Shown: positions 42,515 through 51,774 of the stretch, one piece after another | Layout: the number at the start of each line of letters is the position of its first letter | How positions within the stretch are numbered: position 1 is the first letter of the stretch | Origin: Novosphingobium cyanobacteriorum | GTDB taxonomy: Bacteria; Pseudomonadota; Alphaproteobacteria; Sphingomonadales; Sphingomonadaceae | DNA: 64,000 bases | Direction of reading: 5' to 3' | Assembly (NCBI RefSeq): GCF_029436685.1 | Contig: NZ_JAROCY010000017.1 | Span: forward strand, 35,949-99,948 | Position numbers and translations under genes: made by a program | Notes under the pieces: generated by a model | Told to the model about the DNA's origin: nothing | What the model saw: the letters and a program-made list of their open reading frames with translations, nothing else | Databases searched by the model: none

Positions 42515-43254
42515 CAGGCTGCCTGACCCCATGCCCAGACCGTACCGACGACAATGGCCACGGGCAACAGTCCGTCAACGCGGTCGAACACCCCGCCATG
42601 CCCCGGAATGAGGCGTGACGAATCCTTCACCCCTGCCTTGCGCTTCAGCCAGCTTTCATAGAAATCGCCCGCCTGCGCCACGCAGGCCAGCCCTGCCCCG
42701 GCCAGTGCGGCAAGACCGACGTTGGTGTTGCGCAGCGCCTCACCCACGCTGGCCCCATTCGGACCGAGCGCCGATAGCGCATAGCCTGCTAACAGCACGA
42801 CCAGCCCGGCCCACACCCCCGCCGCGGCCATGCCGCCGGCAAGGCCGGACCATGTCTTGGAAGGGCTGATCGCCGGGGCGATCTTGGGCCCGCCAATCGC
42901 GCGCCCGGTGAAATAGGCGCCGGTGTCGGTGCAGATCACCAGCCCGACAACAGCCAGCAGCAGCGCCGGCGGAATGACCACCAGCGAAAGGCCGGCCCAG
43001 CCGATATAGAGCGCGCCGGTGATCACCGCCGCCCCCATCTTGGCAGGATTGGGCGCGATTCTGGCCGCGAGGCCGACATATTCGACGAACACGGCAAAAG
43101 CGACAAGGCCGATGAAGCCATCCTTCACCAATCCGCCGCGCCAGAAGGCAAAGCCGGCCAGCAGCAGCATGACCACTGCCGAGGCGATGCGCACGGGCAG
43201 GTCGCTGCGCTTCGCGGCAGGCGAAGCCGGCTGGGGACCTTCAGCGTCCGCCAA
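42514..43254 (-). CDS. cdsA: Phosphatidate cytidylyltransferase
   Basis: A ~246-residue polytopic enzyme making CDP-diacylglycerol from phosphatidate and CTP. About seven helices; the C-terminal signature appears as [22 protein letters not shown], and [20 protein letters not shown] is the conserved cytidylyltransferase loop. The best start is TTG at 43254, overlapping uppS by 14 bases; no ATG lies at a suitable place upstream that is not deep inside uppS. pssA downstream in the window uses its product. Confidence 0.92.
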   Translation of the reverse strand: MADAEGPQPASPAAKRSDLPVRIASAVVMLLLAGFAFWRGGLVKDGFIGLVAFAVFVEYVGLAARIAPNPAKMGAAVITGALYIGWAGLSLVVIPPALLLAVVGLVICTDTGAYFTGRAIGGPKIAPAISPSKTWSGLAGGMAAAGVWAGLVVLLAGYALSALGPNGASVGEALRNTNVGLAALAGAGLACVAQAGDFYESWLKRKAGVKDSSRLIPGHGGVFDRVDGLLPVAIVVGTVWAWGQAA

Positions 43255-43969
43255 AGCGGCGCTCCCGCGCGGCAAAGCAATCCAGTGCCTCGCGCAGGTG
43301 CTCGGGGCCGAAATCGGGCCACAGCACATCCACGAACAGCATCTCGGCATAGGCCGCCTGCCACAGCAGGAAGTTCGACAGGCGCACCTCGCCCGAAGTG
43401 CGGATCAGCAGGTCGAGCGGCGGAAGGTCCGCGGTATCGAGTTCGGCGGCCAGCGTATCGTGCGTGATCTGCCCCTTGGCCGCCGCCTTGTTCGCCGCGC
43501 GCACGATCTCGTCCTGCGAACCATAGTTGAGCGCGACGGCCAGCGTGGTGCCCACATTGCCGGCGGTGCGCGCCAGGGCATGGTCAACCAGTTCGACAAC
43601 ATCGGGCGCAAACGCCTTGTAATCGCCGATGATCTTCAGCTTCACGCCTGCCGCGGCGAACTCGTCGAGATCGGACAGGATGAAGTGCTTCATCAGCCCC
43701 ATCAGGGCCGAAACCTCGTCCTCGGGGCGGCTCCAGTTCTCGGTGGAGAAGGCATAGAGGGTCAGCGCCTCCAACCCCATCTCGCGCGCGGCGCGCACGG
43801 TGCGGCGGACCGCCTCAACCCCCCGCTTGTGGCCAAGGGCACGGGGCATGTGGCGCTTCTTCGCCCAGCGCCCGTTGCCATCCATGATGATGGCAACGTG
43901 GCGGGCGCCGTGGTCGGCACCGCCCGTCAGGCCATCGACCCGCGCACCCTGAGCCTGCGGTAGGGTCAC
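43241..43969 (-). CDS. uppS: Undecaprenyl diphosphate synthase (isoprenyl transferase)
   Basis: A 242-residue cis-prenyltransferase. [27 protein letters not shown] holds the catalytic Asp and pyrophosphate-binding residues, [12 protein letters not shown] the allylic-substrate loop, and [24 protein letters not shown] the C-terminal signature. It makes the lipid carrier for peptidoglycan and surface glycans. GTG 43969 overlaps the frr stop by 4 bases. Confidence 0.96.
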   Translation of the reverse strand: MTLPQAQGARVDGLTGGADHGARHVAIIMDGNGRWAKKRHMPRALGHKRGVEAVRRTVRAAREMGLEALTLYAFSTENWSRPEDEVSALMGLMKHFILSDLDEFAAAGVKLKIIGDYKAFAPDVVELVDHALARTAGNVGTTLAVALNYGSQDEIVRAANKAAAKGQITHDTLAAELDTADLPPLDLLIRTSGEVRLSNFLLWQAAYAEMLFVDVLWPDFGPEHLREALDCFAARERRFGGR

Positions 43970-44523
43970 TTGCCGAGGATTTCCTTTTCCTTGGCCGCTG
44001 CGGCTTCGTCTGCCGCCTTGATCTGTTCGTCGGTCAGCTTCTGCAGCTCGGTCTCGGCGCGCTTGCGCTCGTCTTCCGAGATTTCCTTCTTGTTCTCGTC
44101 CACCTTCAGCGCATCCATGCCATCGCGGCGCACGTTGCGGATCGCCACGCGGGCGCCTTCGGCATACTTGCTGGCAAGCTTGGCCAGCTCCTTGCGGCGC
44201 TCCTCGGTCAGATCCGGGATCGGCAGGCGCAGGACGTTGCCATCGTTGATGGGGTTGAGGCCCAGCCCTGCCGAACGGATCGCCTTTTCCACCGGGCCGA
44301 TGCTCGATTTGTCCCACACCTGCACCGAAAGCATGCGCGGTTCGGGCGCCGAAACGGTGGCCACCTGGTTCAGCGGCATGTGGCTGCCATAGATTTCCAC
44401 GGTGACCGGATCGAGCAGCGAGACGTTGGCGCGGCCGGTGCGCAGGCCGTTGAGGTCGTTCTTCAGCGACTCCACGGCGCCCTTCATGCGGCGCTCAAGG
44501 TCCGCCTTGTCATACTTGGCCAT
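43966..44523 (-). CDS. frr: Ribosome recycling factor
   Basis: A 185-residue RRF (the usual length), starting [20 protein letters not shown] with [20 protein letters not shown] and [31 protein letters not shown]. With EF-G it splits post-termination ribosomes. The ATG at 44523 is 2 bases after the pyrH stop; a TTG two codons earlier is unlikely. Confidence 0.97.
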   Translation of the reverse strand: MAKYDKADLERRMKGAVESLKNDLNGLRTGRANVSLLDPVTVEIYGSHMPLNQVATVSAPEPRMLSVQVWDKSSIGPVEKAIRSAGLGLNPINDGNVLRLPIPDLTEERRKELAKLASKYAEGARVAIRNVRRDGMDALKVDENKKEISEDERKRAETELQKLTDEQIKAADEAAAAKEKEILGK

Positions 44524-44525
44524 GC

Positions 44526-45248
44526 TCAAACGTCCTTCTTGACTATGGTCTGCGTGCCCTCACCCGCCAGAACGCGGGCAAGGTTGCCCTGTTCACGGAT
44601 CGAAAAGACCACGATGGGAATATTGTTGTCGCGGCACAGCGCCACGGCGCTGGCGTCCATAACCTGCAGGTTGTCGGCCAGCACGGTGTCGTAATCGACC
44701 GTGTCATAGCGGCGCGCGGTCGGGTCCTTCTTGGGATCGGCGTTGTAGACACCGTCCACGCTCGTGCCCTTCAGCAACGCATCGCACTTCATTTCCGCCG
44801 CACGCAGCGCCGCGCCGGAATCAGTAGTGAAATAGGGGGCGCCCACGCCCGCGGCGAAGATCACCACGCGGCCCTTTTCCAGATGGCGCTCGGCGCGGCG
44901 GCGGATCACCGGCTCGCACACCTTGTCCATCTCGATCGCGCTCTGCACGCGGGTGGGAACGCCCAGCCGCTCCAGCGCGCTCTGCATCGCCAGGGCGTTC
45001 ATCACCGTGGCCAGCATGCCCATGTAGTCCGCCTGCGCGCGGTCCATGCCCTTGGCGGCGCCGGCCATGCCGCGGAAGATGTTGCCCCCGCCGATCACCA
45101 GGCACAGTTCCAGCCCGCTGTCCTTGGCAGCCTTCACCTCGCCAGCCAGCGCGGCGACGAATTCGGTATCGATGCCGAATTGCTGGTTCCCCATCAACAC
45201 CTCGCCCGAGAGTTTGAGGAGGATGCGCTTGTAGGCAGGGGCAGTCAT
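44526..45248 (-). CDS. pyrH: UMP kinase
   Basis: A 240-residue amino-acid-kinase-fold enzyme phosphorylating [47 protein letters not shown] and [13 protein letters not shown] are all characteristic. It heads the pyrH-frr-uppS-cdsA-dxr-rseP run and is separated from tsf by 173 bases with a strong hairpin. Confidence 0.97.
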   Translation of the reverse strand: MTAPAYKRILLKLSGEVLMGNQQFGIDTEFVAALAGEVKAAKDSGLELCLVIGGGNIFRGMAGAAKGMDRAQADYMGMLATVMNALAMQSALERLGVPTRVQSAIEMDKVCEPVIRRRAERHLEKGRVVIFAAGVGAPYFTTDSGAALRAAEMKCDALLKGTSVDGVYNADPKKDPTARRYDTVDYDTVLADNLQVMDASAVALCRDNNIPIVVFSIREQGNLARVLAGEGTQTIVKKDV

Positions 45249-45355
45249 AAGGCGGTCAACACTCGTGGCAGGTGCGGAATTTGGCGGCCCTTATACGCGC
45301 AATGAACAGCGTGTGAAGGCCACGAGAACGGGAGAATACGTGTTTTCCAGACGCA

Positions 45356-45407
45356 GGCGTCCCCGCGCAGGCAGGTTCCGCAGGGGAACCGCCCGCGCGG
45401 GGACGCC
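45356..45407. other. Large two-tier hairpin between tsf and pyrH
   Basis: Perfect 13-bp outer arms (GGCGTCCCCGCGC, 45356-45368, and its complement 45395-45407) enclose an inner GGTTCC/GGAACC hairpin. No U-run follows, so it is more likely an attenuator or processing site than a simple terminator. Confidence 0.7.
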
Positions 45408-45421
45408 GCGTTGCAGGAAAC

Positions 45422-46348
45422 TTACTTGATGCCGGCTGCGGCAGCCACTTCGGCCGCGAAGTCGGTCTCTTCCTTCTCGATGCCTTCGCCGAGCTGGAAG
45501 CGAACGTAGTCCACCAGCGCGATCTTGGTGCCGGCGGCCTTGCCCGCCTGCGCCACCACGTCAGCGATCGAGGTCTTGTTGTCCATCACGAAGATCTGGC
45601 TGAGCAGCGCGTTTTCCTTGGCATACTTGGCCACGGCGCCATCAACCATCTTGGCCTGCACTTCGGCGGGCTTGCCCGATTCGGCGGCCTTTTCGGCAGC
45701 GATCTTGCGTTCGCGCGCGATCAGCTCGGGATCGAGGTCCTCGGCGGTCAGCGCCTGCGGGAAGGCTGCGGCGATGTGCATGGCGATCTGCTTGCCCAGC
45801 GGCTCCAGCACGTCGGCACCCGCTTCGGATTCGAGCGCGACGAGCACACCGATCTTGCCGAGGTTGGCGGCGGCGGCGTTGTGCATATAGGGCACGACCA
45901 CGCCGTTCGTCACCGAAACGTGCTTGATGCGGCGCAGCTGCTGGTTTTCACCGATGGTGGCGACATTGTTGGTCAGCTTGTCGGCCACGGTGCCGCCATC
46001 GGGATAAGCGGCGGCCTTCAGCGTTTCCACGTCGGCAGCGCCGGTGCCCAGCGCCACTTCGGTGGCCTTGCGCACGAAGTCCTGGAACTGGTCGTTCTTG
46101 GCAACGAAGTCGGTTTCCGAGTTGACCTCGACCGCAACGCCCTTGGTGCCCGAAACGGCCACGCCGACGAGGCCCTCGGCCGCGGTGCGGCTGGACTTCT
46201 TGGCGGCGGCAGCCAGGCCCTTGGCGCGCAGCGCGTCGACCGCGGCTTCAAAGTCACCGCCGGATTCGTCGAGCGCCTTCTTGCAGTCCATCATGCCGGC
46301 GCCGGTGCGCTCGCGCAGGTTCTTCACGTCAGCGGCGGTGTAAGCCAT
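45422..46348 (-). CDS. tsf: Elongation factor Ts
   Basis: A 308-residue EF-Tu nucleotide exchange factor. [28 protein letters not shown] is the N-terminal UBA-like signature; [15 protein letters not shown] the conserved core motif with the TDFV contact. It follows rpsB with a hairpin between them. Confidence 0.98.
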   Translation of the reverse strand: MAYTAADVKNLRERTGAGMMDCKKALDESGGDFEAAVDALRAKGLAAAAKKSSRTAAEGLVGVAVSGTKGVAVEVNSETDFVAKNDQFQDFVRKATEVALGTGAADVETLKAAAYPDGGTVADKLTNNVATIGENQQLRRIKHVSVTNGVVVPYMHNAAAANLGKIGVLVALESEAGADVLEPLGKQIAMHIAAAFPQALTAEDLDPELIARERKIAAEKAAESGKPAEVQAKMVDGAVAKYAKENALLSQIFVMDNKTSIADVVAQAGKAAGTKIALVDYVRFQLGEGIEKEETDFAAEVAAAAGIK

Positions 46349-46428
46349 CGCAGTGATCCTTCTTGTTCTTGAAAACGGGTGAGGCCGCAGCAGTGCCGCG
46401 GCCCATAACGGATGCCTGGGTCAATTCG

Positions 46429-46455
46429 GTGACGGCGCGCCGGGCGCGCCGTCAC
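46429..46455. other. Strong hairpin between rpsB and tsf
   Basis: GTGACGGCGCGC (46429-46440) pairs perfectly with GCGCGCCGTCAC (46444-46455) around a 3-base loop. There is no U-run on the minus strand; it may set the rpsB:tsf transcript ratio. Confidence 0.7.
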
Positions 46456-46470
46456 ACGAAATGCACTGGA

Positions 46471-47226
46471 TCAGGCCTCGACCGATTCTTCCGGCAGGGG
46501 CTCGTCCATCGCGCCGAGATCGGCGCCCGAAGCCACGGCGGCGTCACGGCCACCCTTGGTCGCGGCAGCAGCCACGGCTTCGCAATAGAGGCGGATCGCG
46601 CGGCTGGCGTCGTCGTTCGCCGGGATCGGGAACGCGATGCCATCGGGCGAGACGTTCGAATCGAGGATCGCCACAACCGGGATGCCAAGGACGTTGGCTT
46701 CCTTGATCGCCAGCTCTTCCTTGTTGGCGTCGATCACGAACATCACGTCGGGAATGCCGCCCATGTCGCGGATGCCGCCGAGCGACAGCTCGAACTTGTC
46801 GCGCTCGCGGGTAAGCTGCAGAACTTCCTTCTTGGTGAGACCGGTGGTGTCACCCGAAAGCTGCTCTTCCAGCGCCTTGAAGCGCTTGATCGAGCCCGAG
46901 ATGGTCTTCCAGTTGGTGAGCATGCCGCCCAACCAGCGGTGGTTCACGAAGTGCTGGCCCGAAGCGCGCGCAGCCTGGGCGATCGGTTCCTGCGCCTGGC
47001 GCTTGGTGCCCACGAACAGCACCTTGCCACCGGCCTGCACCGTCGCCTGCACGAATTCGAGCGCGCGGGCCATCAGCGGCACGGTCTGCGACAGGTCGAG
47101 AATGTGGATGCCGTTGCGGGCGCCGAAGATGTACGGCTTCATCCGCGGGTTCCAGCGGTGGGTCTGGTGGCCGAAGTGTGCGCCGGCCTCGATCAGTTGC
47201 TGCATGGTGACGACGGGAGCCGCCAT
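46471..47226 (-). CDS. rpsB: 30S ribosomal protein S2
   Basis: A 251-residue S2: [40 protein letters not shown] and [10 protein letters not shown], with [33 protein letters not shown]. First gene of the rpsB-tsf cluster; its leader begins at about 47227. Confidence 0.98.
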   Translation of the reverse strand: MAAPVVTMQQLIEAGAHFGHQTHRWNPRMKPYIFGARNGIHILDLSQTVPLMARALEFVQATVQAGGKVLFVGTKRQAQEPIAQAARASGQHFVNHRWLGGMLTNWKTISGSIKRFKALEEQLSGDTTGLTKKEVLQLTRERDKFELSLGGIRDMGGIPDVMFVIDANKEELAIKEANVLGIPVVAILDSNVSPDGIAFPIPANDDASRAIRLYCEAVAAAATKGGRDAAVASGADLGAMDEPLPEESVEA

Positions 47227-47595
47227 AGGTCTTTCCTTTCCGGTTTCACCTCCGGGAAGCTGGAACCGTGGCGGAGGAACCCGCGTGCGGCACCGGTGAA
47301 AGCGCTTCCCGTGTGGATTTGCCGCCTGTCGCTAACCGGGCCCAATGCCCGACTCACCGGCTGCAAGGCGCGGCCCTTAGCCTACGCCTGCCGGGAAATC
47401 CACCGCAAATGCGCCGAAGCGGAGTGGCTGGGTGCGAATCAGCCAGTCTTCGCCCCGTGCTCTGGCCGAAGGTCACCAGCGTGCCAGCCCCGTTCTGCGC
47501 ATATGCGACGTAACGAAAGCGTCTCGAAAACCGACTTAAGCAGAACAACTTAGGGAAAGTGTTCCAAAAACACCCAATTCCCGCTTGACTTGCGA

Positions 47596-47610
47596 GAACA
47601 AAAAGAGAAC
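47596..47610. promoter_or_regulatory. LexA-like (SOS) box 1
   Basis: GAAC-AAAAAGA-GAAC, the GAAC-N7-GAAC direct repeat of alphaproteobacterial LexA (the complement of GTTC-N7-GTTC). It sits between a TTGACT -35-like hexamer and a weak -10 (AACATT), an ideal repressor position. Confidence 0.65.
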
Positions 47611-47634
47611 ATTGTCTCTCGTTGGAACGGAATG

Positions 47635-47649
47635 GAACCGTTCAGGAAC
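47635..47649. promoter_or_regulatory. LexA-like (SOS) box 2
   Basis: GAAC-CGTTCAG-GAAC, a second GAAC-N7-GAAC match 39 bases downstream of box 1, upstream of the small membrane ORF. Confidence 0.5.
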
Positions 47650-47656
47650 AGGTCAG

Positions 47657-47665
47657 TTATCCACA
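47657..47665 (+). promoter_or_regulatory. DnaA-box consensus
   Basis: A perfect TTATCCACA 9-mer just downstream of the second LexA-like box. A single perfect 9-mer is expected by chance about once in two such windows, so the context matters more than the match. Confidence 0.4.
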
Positions 47666-47709
47666 GCAAATCCACAACCTGTCAAGCCAGTGGCGAAACA
47701 GTCGGTGGA

Positions 47710-48003
47710 ATGGTCGGAAAGGCGGTCACGATGCTCGGAATTCTTGCTTCCCTCCTCATCGCTGCAGGCGGCGTTGCGGCAGTGATCGCAATCGTGGCCA
47801 CCGTGCGTCAACAGATCGGCGCAGTGCGTCAGGTGCTGTGCGATGCCCAGTCGCTTTCCGACGATCGCGAATTCCTCGTTCGGATGACGGGAGATACGCG
47901 GACCTCTCCGATCGCTTTCGCCCGCCTGCGCCGCGTGCCGCAGCGGTCGGTCAGGCGTTCTGGCCCGCGTCCGCTCTGGCCCGATCACCTGCGCGCCGCC
48001 TGA
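47710..48003 (+). CDS. Small single-helix membrane protein, candidate SOS-regulated gene
   Basis: A ~97-residue ORF: a hydrophobic helix (MLGILASLLIAAGGVAAVIAIVATV) followed by a soluble, Arg-rich tail ([31 protein letters not shown]). ATG 47710 has GGTGG upstream; ATG 47731, with a GAAAGG box, is an alternative start. The last 53 bases are antisense to the 3' end of pssA. The LexA-like boxes and promoter upstream suggest a DNA-damage-induced gene; size and topology recall SOS-induced division inhibitors such as Caulobacter SidA, but no sequence similarity is claimed. Confidence 0.55.
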   Translation: MVGKAVTMLGILASLLIAAGGVAAVIAIVATVRQQIGAVRQVLCDAQSLSDDREFLVRMTGDTRTSPIAFARLRRVPQRSVRRSGPRPLWPDHLRAA

Positions 48004-48790
48004 CCCGGGCATAGCGGACCACGCCCACGGGGACGAGCGCAAGATAAACCGCGCAGATCCCCACCAGCGTCAGCCACGGCTCTGTCAGCAAGGCTGCAAA
48101 GACCAGCCCGAACAGCGCGATCACCTCCAGCCGTATCGCCTTGCGCGGACGCATGGACCCCCAGCTGAGCGTTGCGGTATTCGATATCATCAGGAATGCG
48201 ATCAGCGCGGTCCAAGCCGCCACGGCTTCCGGCCGGCGAAACATTTCGTTTCCGCTCGCGATCCACAGGTAGATCGGCATCATGGCCAGCCCTGCCCCGA
48301 CAGGCGCCGGAACGCCGGTGAGGAAGCCTGCGCTCTTGTGCGGCTGGTCCTTCAGATCGATCTGCGCATTGAACCGCGCCAGCCGCAGCGCGCAGCATAC
48401 CGCCAGCGCGAGCGCGGCGAACCAGCCGAATCGCGGCACCTGTTGCAGGCTCCACAGATAGAGCACCAGCGCCGGCGCCACCCCGAACGAGATCGAGTCC
48501 GACAGGCTGTCCAGCTCGGCACCAAAGCGTGACTGCGCCTTCATCATCCGGGCAACCCGCCCGTCGATGCCATCCAGCATCCCGGCCAGGATGATCGCCA
48601 GCACGGCCGCCTTGAAATCGCCGCCGATGGCGAAGCGGATGCCGGTCAGTCCGCAGCACAGTGCGCCCGATGTGATCGCATTGGGCACCAGCGCCCGCAG
48701 CGTCAGGCCGCGCGGCAGCTTGCGCCTGCCGAAATCGTCGCCCGTGGGCGCGATCAGGTCACGATCTTCGGGCGCATCCGGCTCGGTCAC
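47951..48790 (-). CDS. pssA: CDP-diacylglycerol-serine O-phosphatidyltransferase
   Basis: A 279-residue CDP-alcohol phosphatidyltransferase with about eight helices. The motif D-G-x2-A-R-x8-G-x3-D-x3-D reads [32 protein letters not shown]. It makes phosphatidylserine from CDP-diacylglycerol and serine. It overlaps psd by ATGA, giving the PE pathway as a two-gene operon. Confidence 0.95.
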   Translation of the reverse strand: MTEPDAPEDRDLIAPTGDDFGRRKLPRGLTLRALVPNAITSGALCCGLTGIRFAIGGDFKAAVLAIILAGMLDGIDGRVARMMKAQSRFGAELDSLSDSISFGVAPALVLYLWSLQQVPRFGWFAALALAVCCALRLARFNAQIDLKDQPHKSAGFLTGVPAPVGAGLAMMPIYLWIASGNEMFRRPEAVAAWTALIAFLMISNTATLSWGSMRPRKAIRLEVIALFGLVFAALLTEPWLTLVGICAVYLALVPVGVVRYARVRRRAGDRARADAGQNA

Positions 48791-49545
48791 TGGCGGATGC
48801 CCTCGATCGCCGGAGCCTGGCCGATCTCGGCCAGCACGGTTTCACCTGCGATCACCTTCTGGCCCATCAGCACGCGCGGTTCTGTGCCTTCCGGCAAGTA
48901 GACATCCACGCGGCTGCCGAATCGGATCAAGCCGATGCGCTGGCCAGCTGCAACGATGTCGCCGCCCTTCACGAAGGGTACGATGCGCCGCGCGATCAGG
49001 CCGGCGATCTGGGTGAAGCCAACCTTCACCCCGTCGCCGCGCTCCACCAGGAAGTGCTGGCGCTCGTTCTCTTCGCTCGCCTTGTCGAGATCGGCATTCA
49101 GGAACTTGCCGGGGATATAGACCACCCGGCGGATCGTCCCGGCAATCGGCGTGCGATTGATGTGGACGTCAAACACCGACATGAAGATCGAAACGCGCGT
49201 CACCGGGCGGTCAGGCAGGGCAGCTGCGCCGCTGCCATCGTCGGCGCTCAGTTCGCGTGGCGGATTCACCTTCTGGATCAGGGTTATCAGGCCGTCCGCC
49301 GGGCTGACGATGGCGTTGTCGTCGCGCGGGGTGACGCGTTCGGGATCGCGGAAAAAGGCGAGGATGCCAAGCACCAGCGCGCCCAGCGGCCAGGCCAGCG
49401 TTTCCCAGGCCATGAATGCGCATCCGGCGCAGACCGCCGCAGCGATCAGCGCAAACTTGCGTCCTTCGGGATGGATGGAGGGCCAGCTCCAGCCAGCGGT
49501 ACCGCGTCCGCGGTTGTCAAGAATGTCTCCGGGCATTGGCTGCAT
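48787..49545 (-). CDS. psd: Phosphatidylserine decarboxylase proenzyme
   Basis: A 252-residue membrane-associated decarboxylase of the short (PSD-A) type. [28 protein letters not shown] with the catalytic His, and [14 protein letters not shown], where cleavage between Gly and Ser generates the pyruvoyl group. It makes phosphatidylethanolamine from PssA product; start 49545. Confidence 0.95.
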   Translation of the reverse strand: MQPMPGDILDNRGRGTAGWSWPSIHPEGRKFALIAAAVCAGCAFMAWETLAWPLGALVLGILAFFRDPERVTPRDDNAIVSPADGLITLIQKVNPPRELSADDGSGAAALPDRPVTRVSIFMSVFDVHINRTPIAGTIRRVVYIPGKFLNADLDKASEENERQHFLVERGDGVKVGFTQIAGLIARRIVPFVKGGDIVAAGQRIGLIRFGSRVDVYLPEGTEPRVLMGQKVIAGETVLAEIGQAPAIEGIRQ

Positions 49546-49874
49546 CTAAGGGCAAGCGCCGCCATCCACAACCCGCCGCGGGCCTGTCACGATTCTCCCG
49601 CGTCCCTGCACGTGCGTTCTTCAGGCAATCGCCATGGAGTATCAGGCCCGCTGCCCAAGACCATCAGATAGCCCGAAATCCACCCGCCACGCAGCCTGCC
49701 CGCGCCGGCACGCAAGGCGCTCGCCCCGGCTCGCGGCGTGGTGCCAGGCCTTCTGCGCGAAAAACGAAGGGTGTGGAGAGAGCCAAGCGTTGGCCGCCGT
49801 CGAGCGACGGCTGCCCAGCCTGGAGGACCAGTGCACCGCAGCCGGCGACAACTCGCGTGTGTTAGAAGGAGGTT
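49546..49874. other. Intergenic region upstream of psd
   Basis: About 330 bases with the psd promoter. Open frames here lack credible starts or protein character; nothing else is recognised. Confidence 0.4.
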
Positions 49875-49958
49875 CTATTGCAACGCCCGCATCACCAGCA
49901 CGCCGGTGCCCGCACCGCATGCGAAAACCACCAGGAACGCCAACAACAACATGTCCAT
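49875..49958 (-). CDS. Candidate 27-residue membrane peptide
   Basis: MDMLLLAFLVVFACGAGTGV... is a single hydrophobic helix ending VMRALQ, with GGAGAA about 10 bases upstream of its ATG (49958). It lies between the flp pilin and psd on the same strand, 38 bases after flp. No family is recognised; it may be a small Flp-associated or regulatory peptide or may not be expressed. Confidence 0.35.
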   Translation of the reverse strand: MDMLLLAFLVVFACGAGTGVLVMRALQ

Positions 49959-49996
49959 GCCGCATTCTCCGTGGCTCGCGTCGCCCTTGGGCAGGC

Positions 49997-50167
49997 CTAC
50001 TGCGCGTTGGTGAGTTGGTTCGATGCCCCGAACAGGGTGTTTGACACTGTATTGCCCAGCACCGAGGCCCCGGCCATCGCGGTCAAGACCACGATCGCGC
50101 AGATCAGGCCGTATTCAACCGCTGTCGCCCCTGCCTCGTCGCGCCAGAGCCTGGTCAAGATGCCCAC
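49997..50167 (-). CDS. flp: Flp/Fap-type IVb pilin
   Basis: A 56-residue pilin: MGILTRLWRDEAGATAVEYGLICAIVVLTAMAG. The leader ends at Gly with Ala-Thr-Ala-Val-Glu-Tyr next, the Flp motif cleaved by TadV, then one hydrophobic helix and a short polar tail. The start is GTG (50167) with GGAG/GAGGG upstream. Flp pilins make adhesive tight-adherence pili; the tad machinery is not in the window. Confidence 0.87.
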   Translation of the reverse strand: MGILTRLWRDEAGATAVEYGLICAIVVLTAMAGASVLGNTVSNTLFGASNQLTNAQ

Positions 50168-50784
50168 ATCCCTCTCCGTACTGAGCCAGTCCTGCCTTGG
50201 CATGAACGGGCAACGGTAATTCCGGGTATGTCCAGCACACGCAAAAATACTTGGCAGCTCAGTTGAAGCGGCCACCTGCTTTTGAAGCGGAGCAGTGCAG
50301 CGGTGGTGGCAGGGCTTGTACCGAACCACCTCATTAAGTACTGTATTTTATAGATAAATAATGGATTTTCAGATCCATTCTCCCACATTTCCTCCCACAT
50401 AATGGGTTTCTTGCGACGTACGGTCGTTCGCCTTAGGCGTTTTATCTGACCTCACAAGGTGCACATTCCATGTGACCGACCGGCTCAACCCGAGCGACAA
50501 TCGCTGGCTCAAGCCCTGACAGAACGGTACGCGCTAAACCCAGATTGTGGGACATAGGCGTCATACCTGAATGGCAAACCGAATGACCGCATTTGTCAGG
50601 AGCGGACGCGACCCTGTCTATGAGAGTGTGGAGCGCCGATTGAACGTCAGCGTCCTGAAACCCAAGATCCCGATGCATCTTTTGCATTGTGCCACACCTA
50701 CGGCGCAGCCGCATCCACTTCAACATTGGGATATTGTATAGCTTTGCCAACATTGCCCCAATCCGGGCGCTCTACAAGGCGAGA
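50168..50784. other. Intergenic region at the core/accessory transition
   Basis: About 620 bases without a convincing gene. It includes an AT-rich patch (50330-50400) with a 7-bp hairpin (AATGGAT/ATCCATT, 50360-50379) and a direct repeat CTCCCACAT (50380-50388 and 50392-50400), then the RND operon promoter region. It may be an old attachment or boundary region. Confidence 0.45.
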
Positions 50785-51774
50785 ATGCCAAACCGCTTCG
50801 CCCTCGTCGCTCTCGCTCCTGCCATCATCCTGACCGCCTGCGGAGGCGAACCCGCTGCGCCCGCCAAACCTCCGGTTCACAGCGAAGCAATCGCGCACGA
50901 GACCGAGCTTGTCCGCCTGAAGCTCACGCCGGAAGCGCAGAAGCGGCTCGGGATTGTGACCGAGCGGATCGGGACGGGCACCGCATCGGCCATGCGCATG
51001 ACAAGCGGTGAGATTGTCGTCCCGGCGGGGGTCGGTGGCGCGCCGATCAATTCCGCCAGCAATCTGCAACAGCTCGCTGCCCAGCAGGTCGCCGCTGATG
51101 GCGAACTTGCGCGGGCACGGGCGCAGCTTGCTTTGGCGCGCGTCGCCTATGATCGTGCATCGGCTTTGGTCGACGAAGAAGCAGGCAGCATTCGCGCGCG
51201 TGATGAGGCGACGGCGGCGCTCGGGGCTGCCAAGGCTGCAGCGGACGCTGCCGCAGCCCAGCGCCGCCTGCTCGGGCCAGCGGTGGCGAGCATTGGCAAC
51301 CAGCGCTACGTCTGGGTGCGGGTGCCGGTGTTCGGGAGCGACCTTGCCGGGCTGCAACAAGGTCAGTCGGCGCTGGTCTCGCCGCTTGGACAGGATAGCG
51401 CGAAACGATCTGCGCGTCCCGTCGATGCGCCGCCGTCTGCCAATGCGATGGCGGGCACCGTCGATCTCTATTTCGCGCTCGACAATCGTGATCGGGCCTA
51501 CCGCGTCGGCCAGCGGGTCAGCGTCGCGCTCCCGCTTGCTGGTAGGCGGAGCGAAGGGCTCTCAGTGCCGACCTCCGCGATCCTGCGAGACATCTATGGC
51601 GGTGAATGGGTCTATGCGAAGACCGAGGCCGACACCTATGTGCGTCAGCGGATCGAGGTTGCCGCAACCGAAGGTGGCCGCGCGATCCTGTCGCGGGGCC
51701 TGCGTCCCGGTACACTGGTGGTCACCGCAGGCGCTGCCGAGCTGTTTGGCACCGAGTTCGGGGTCGCACACTGA
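50785..51774 (+). CDS. RND efflux periplasmic adaptor (MFP), lipoprotein
   Basis: A 329-residue membrane-fusion protein with a lipobox (IILTACGGE). [20 protein letters not shown] is typical of metal-type CzcB/CusB adaptors; a helical hairpin ([49 protein letters not shown]) and a beta-barrel ([35 protein letters not shown]) follow. It bridges the pump and the outer-membrane factor. ATG 50785 was chosen over a longer frame; its stop overlaps the pump start as TGATG. Confidence 0.85.
   Translation: MPNRFALVALAPAIILTACGGEPAAPAKPPVHSEAIAHETELVRLKLTPEAQKRLGIVTERIGTGTASAMRMTSGEIVVPAGVGGAPINSASNLQQLAAQQVAADGELARARAQLALARVAYDRASALVDEEAGSIRARDEATAALGAAKAAADAAAAQRRLLGPAVASIGNQRYVWVRVPVFGSDLAGLQQGQSALVSPLGQDSAKRSARPVDAPPSANAMAGTVDLYFALDNRDRAYRVGQRVSVALPLAGRRSEGLSVPTSAILRDIYGGEWVYAKTEADTYVRQRIEVAATEGGRAILSRGLRPGTLVVTAGAAELFGTEFGVAH

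Larger units (their letters stand above)
47227..47709. other. Divergent control region rpsB / small membrane ORF
   Basis: About 480 bases. The left part is the rpsB leader and promoter (minus strand); the right part, from about 47500, is AT-richer and holds a plus-strand promoter-like TTGACT (47585-47590), two LexA-like boxes and a DnaA box. No other ORF looks coding. Confidence 0.6.

Noticed and set aside
49642..49965. 107-codon minus-strand frame upstream of psd
   Set aside because: Arg/Ala/His-rich, no ribosome-binding site, no pattern of a protein; the small hydrophobic frame at 49875-49958 overlaps it in another frame.
50442..50753. 103-codon minus-strand frame in the gap before the RND operon
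   Set aside because: No recognisable domain and it overlaps the likely promoter region of the adaptor gene; too weak to call.
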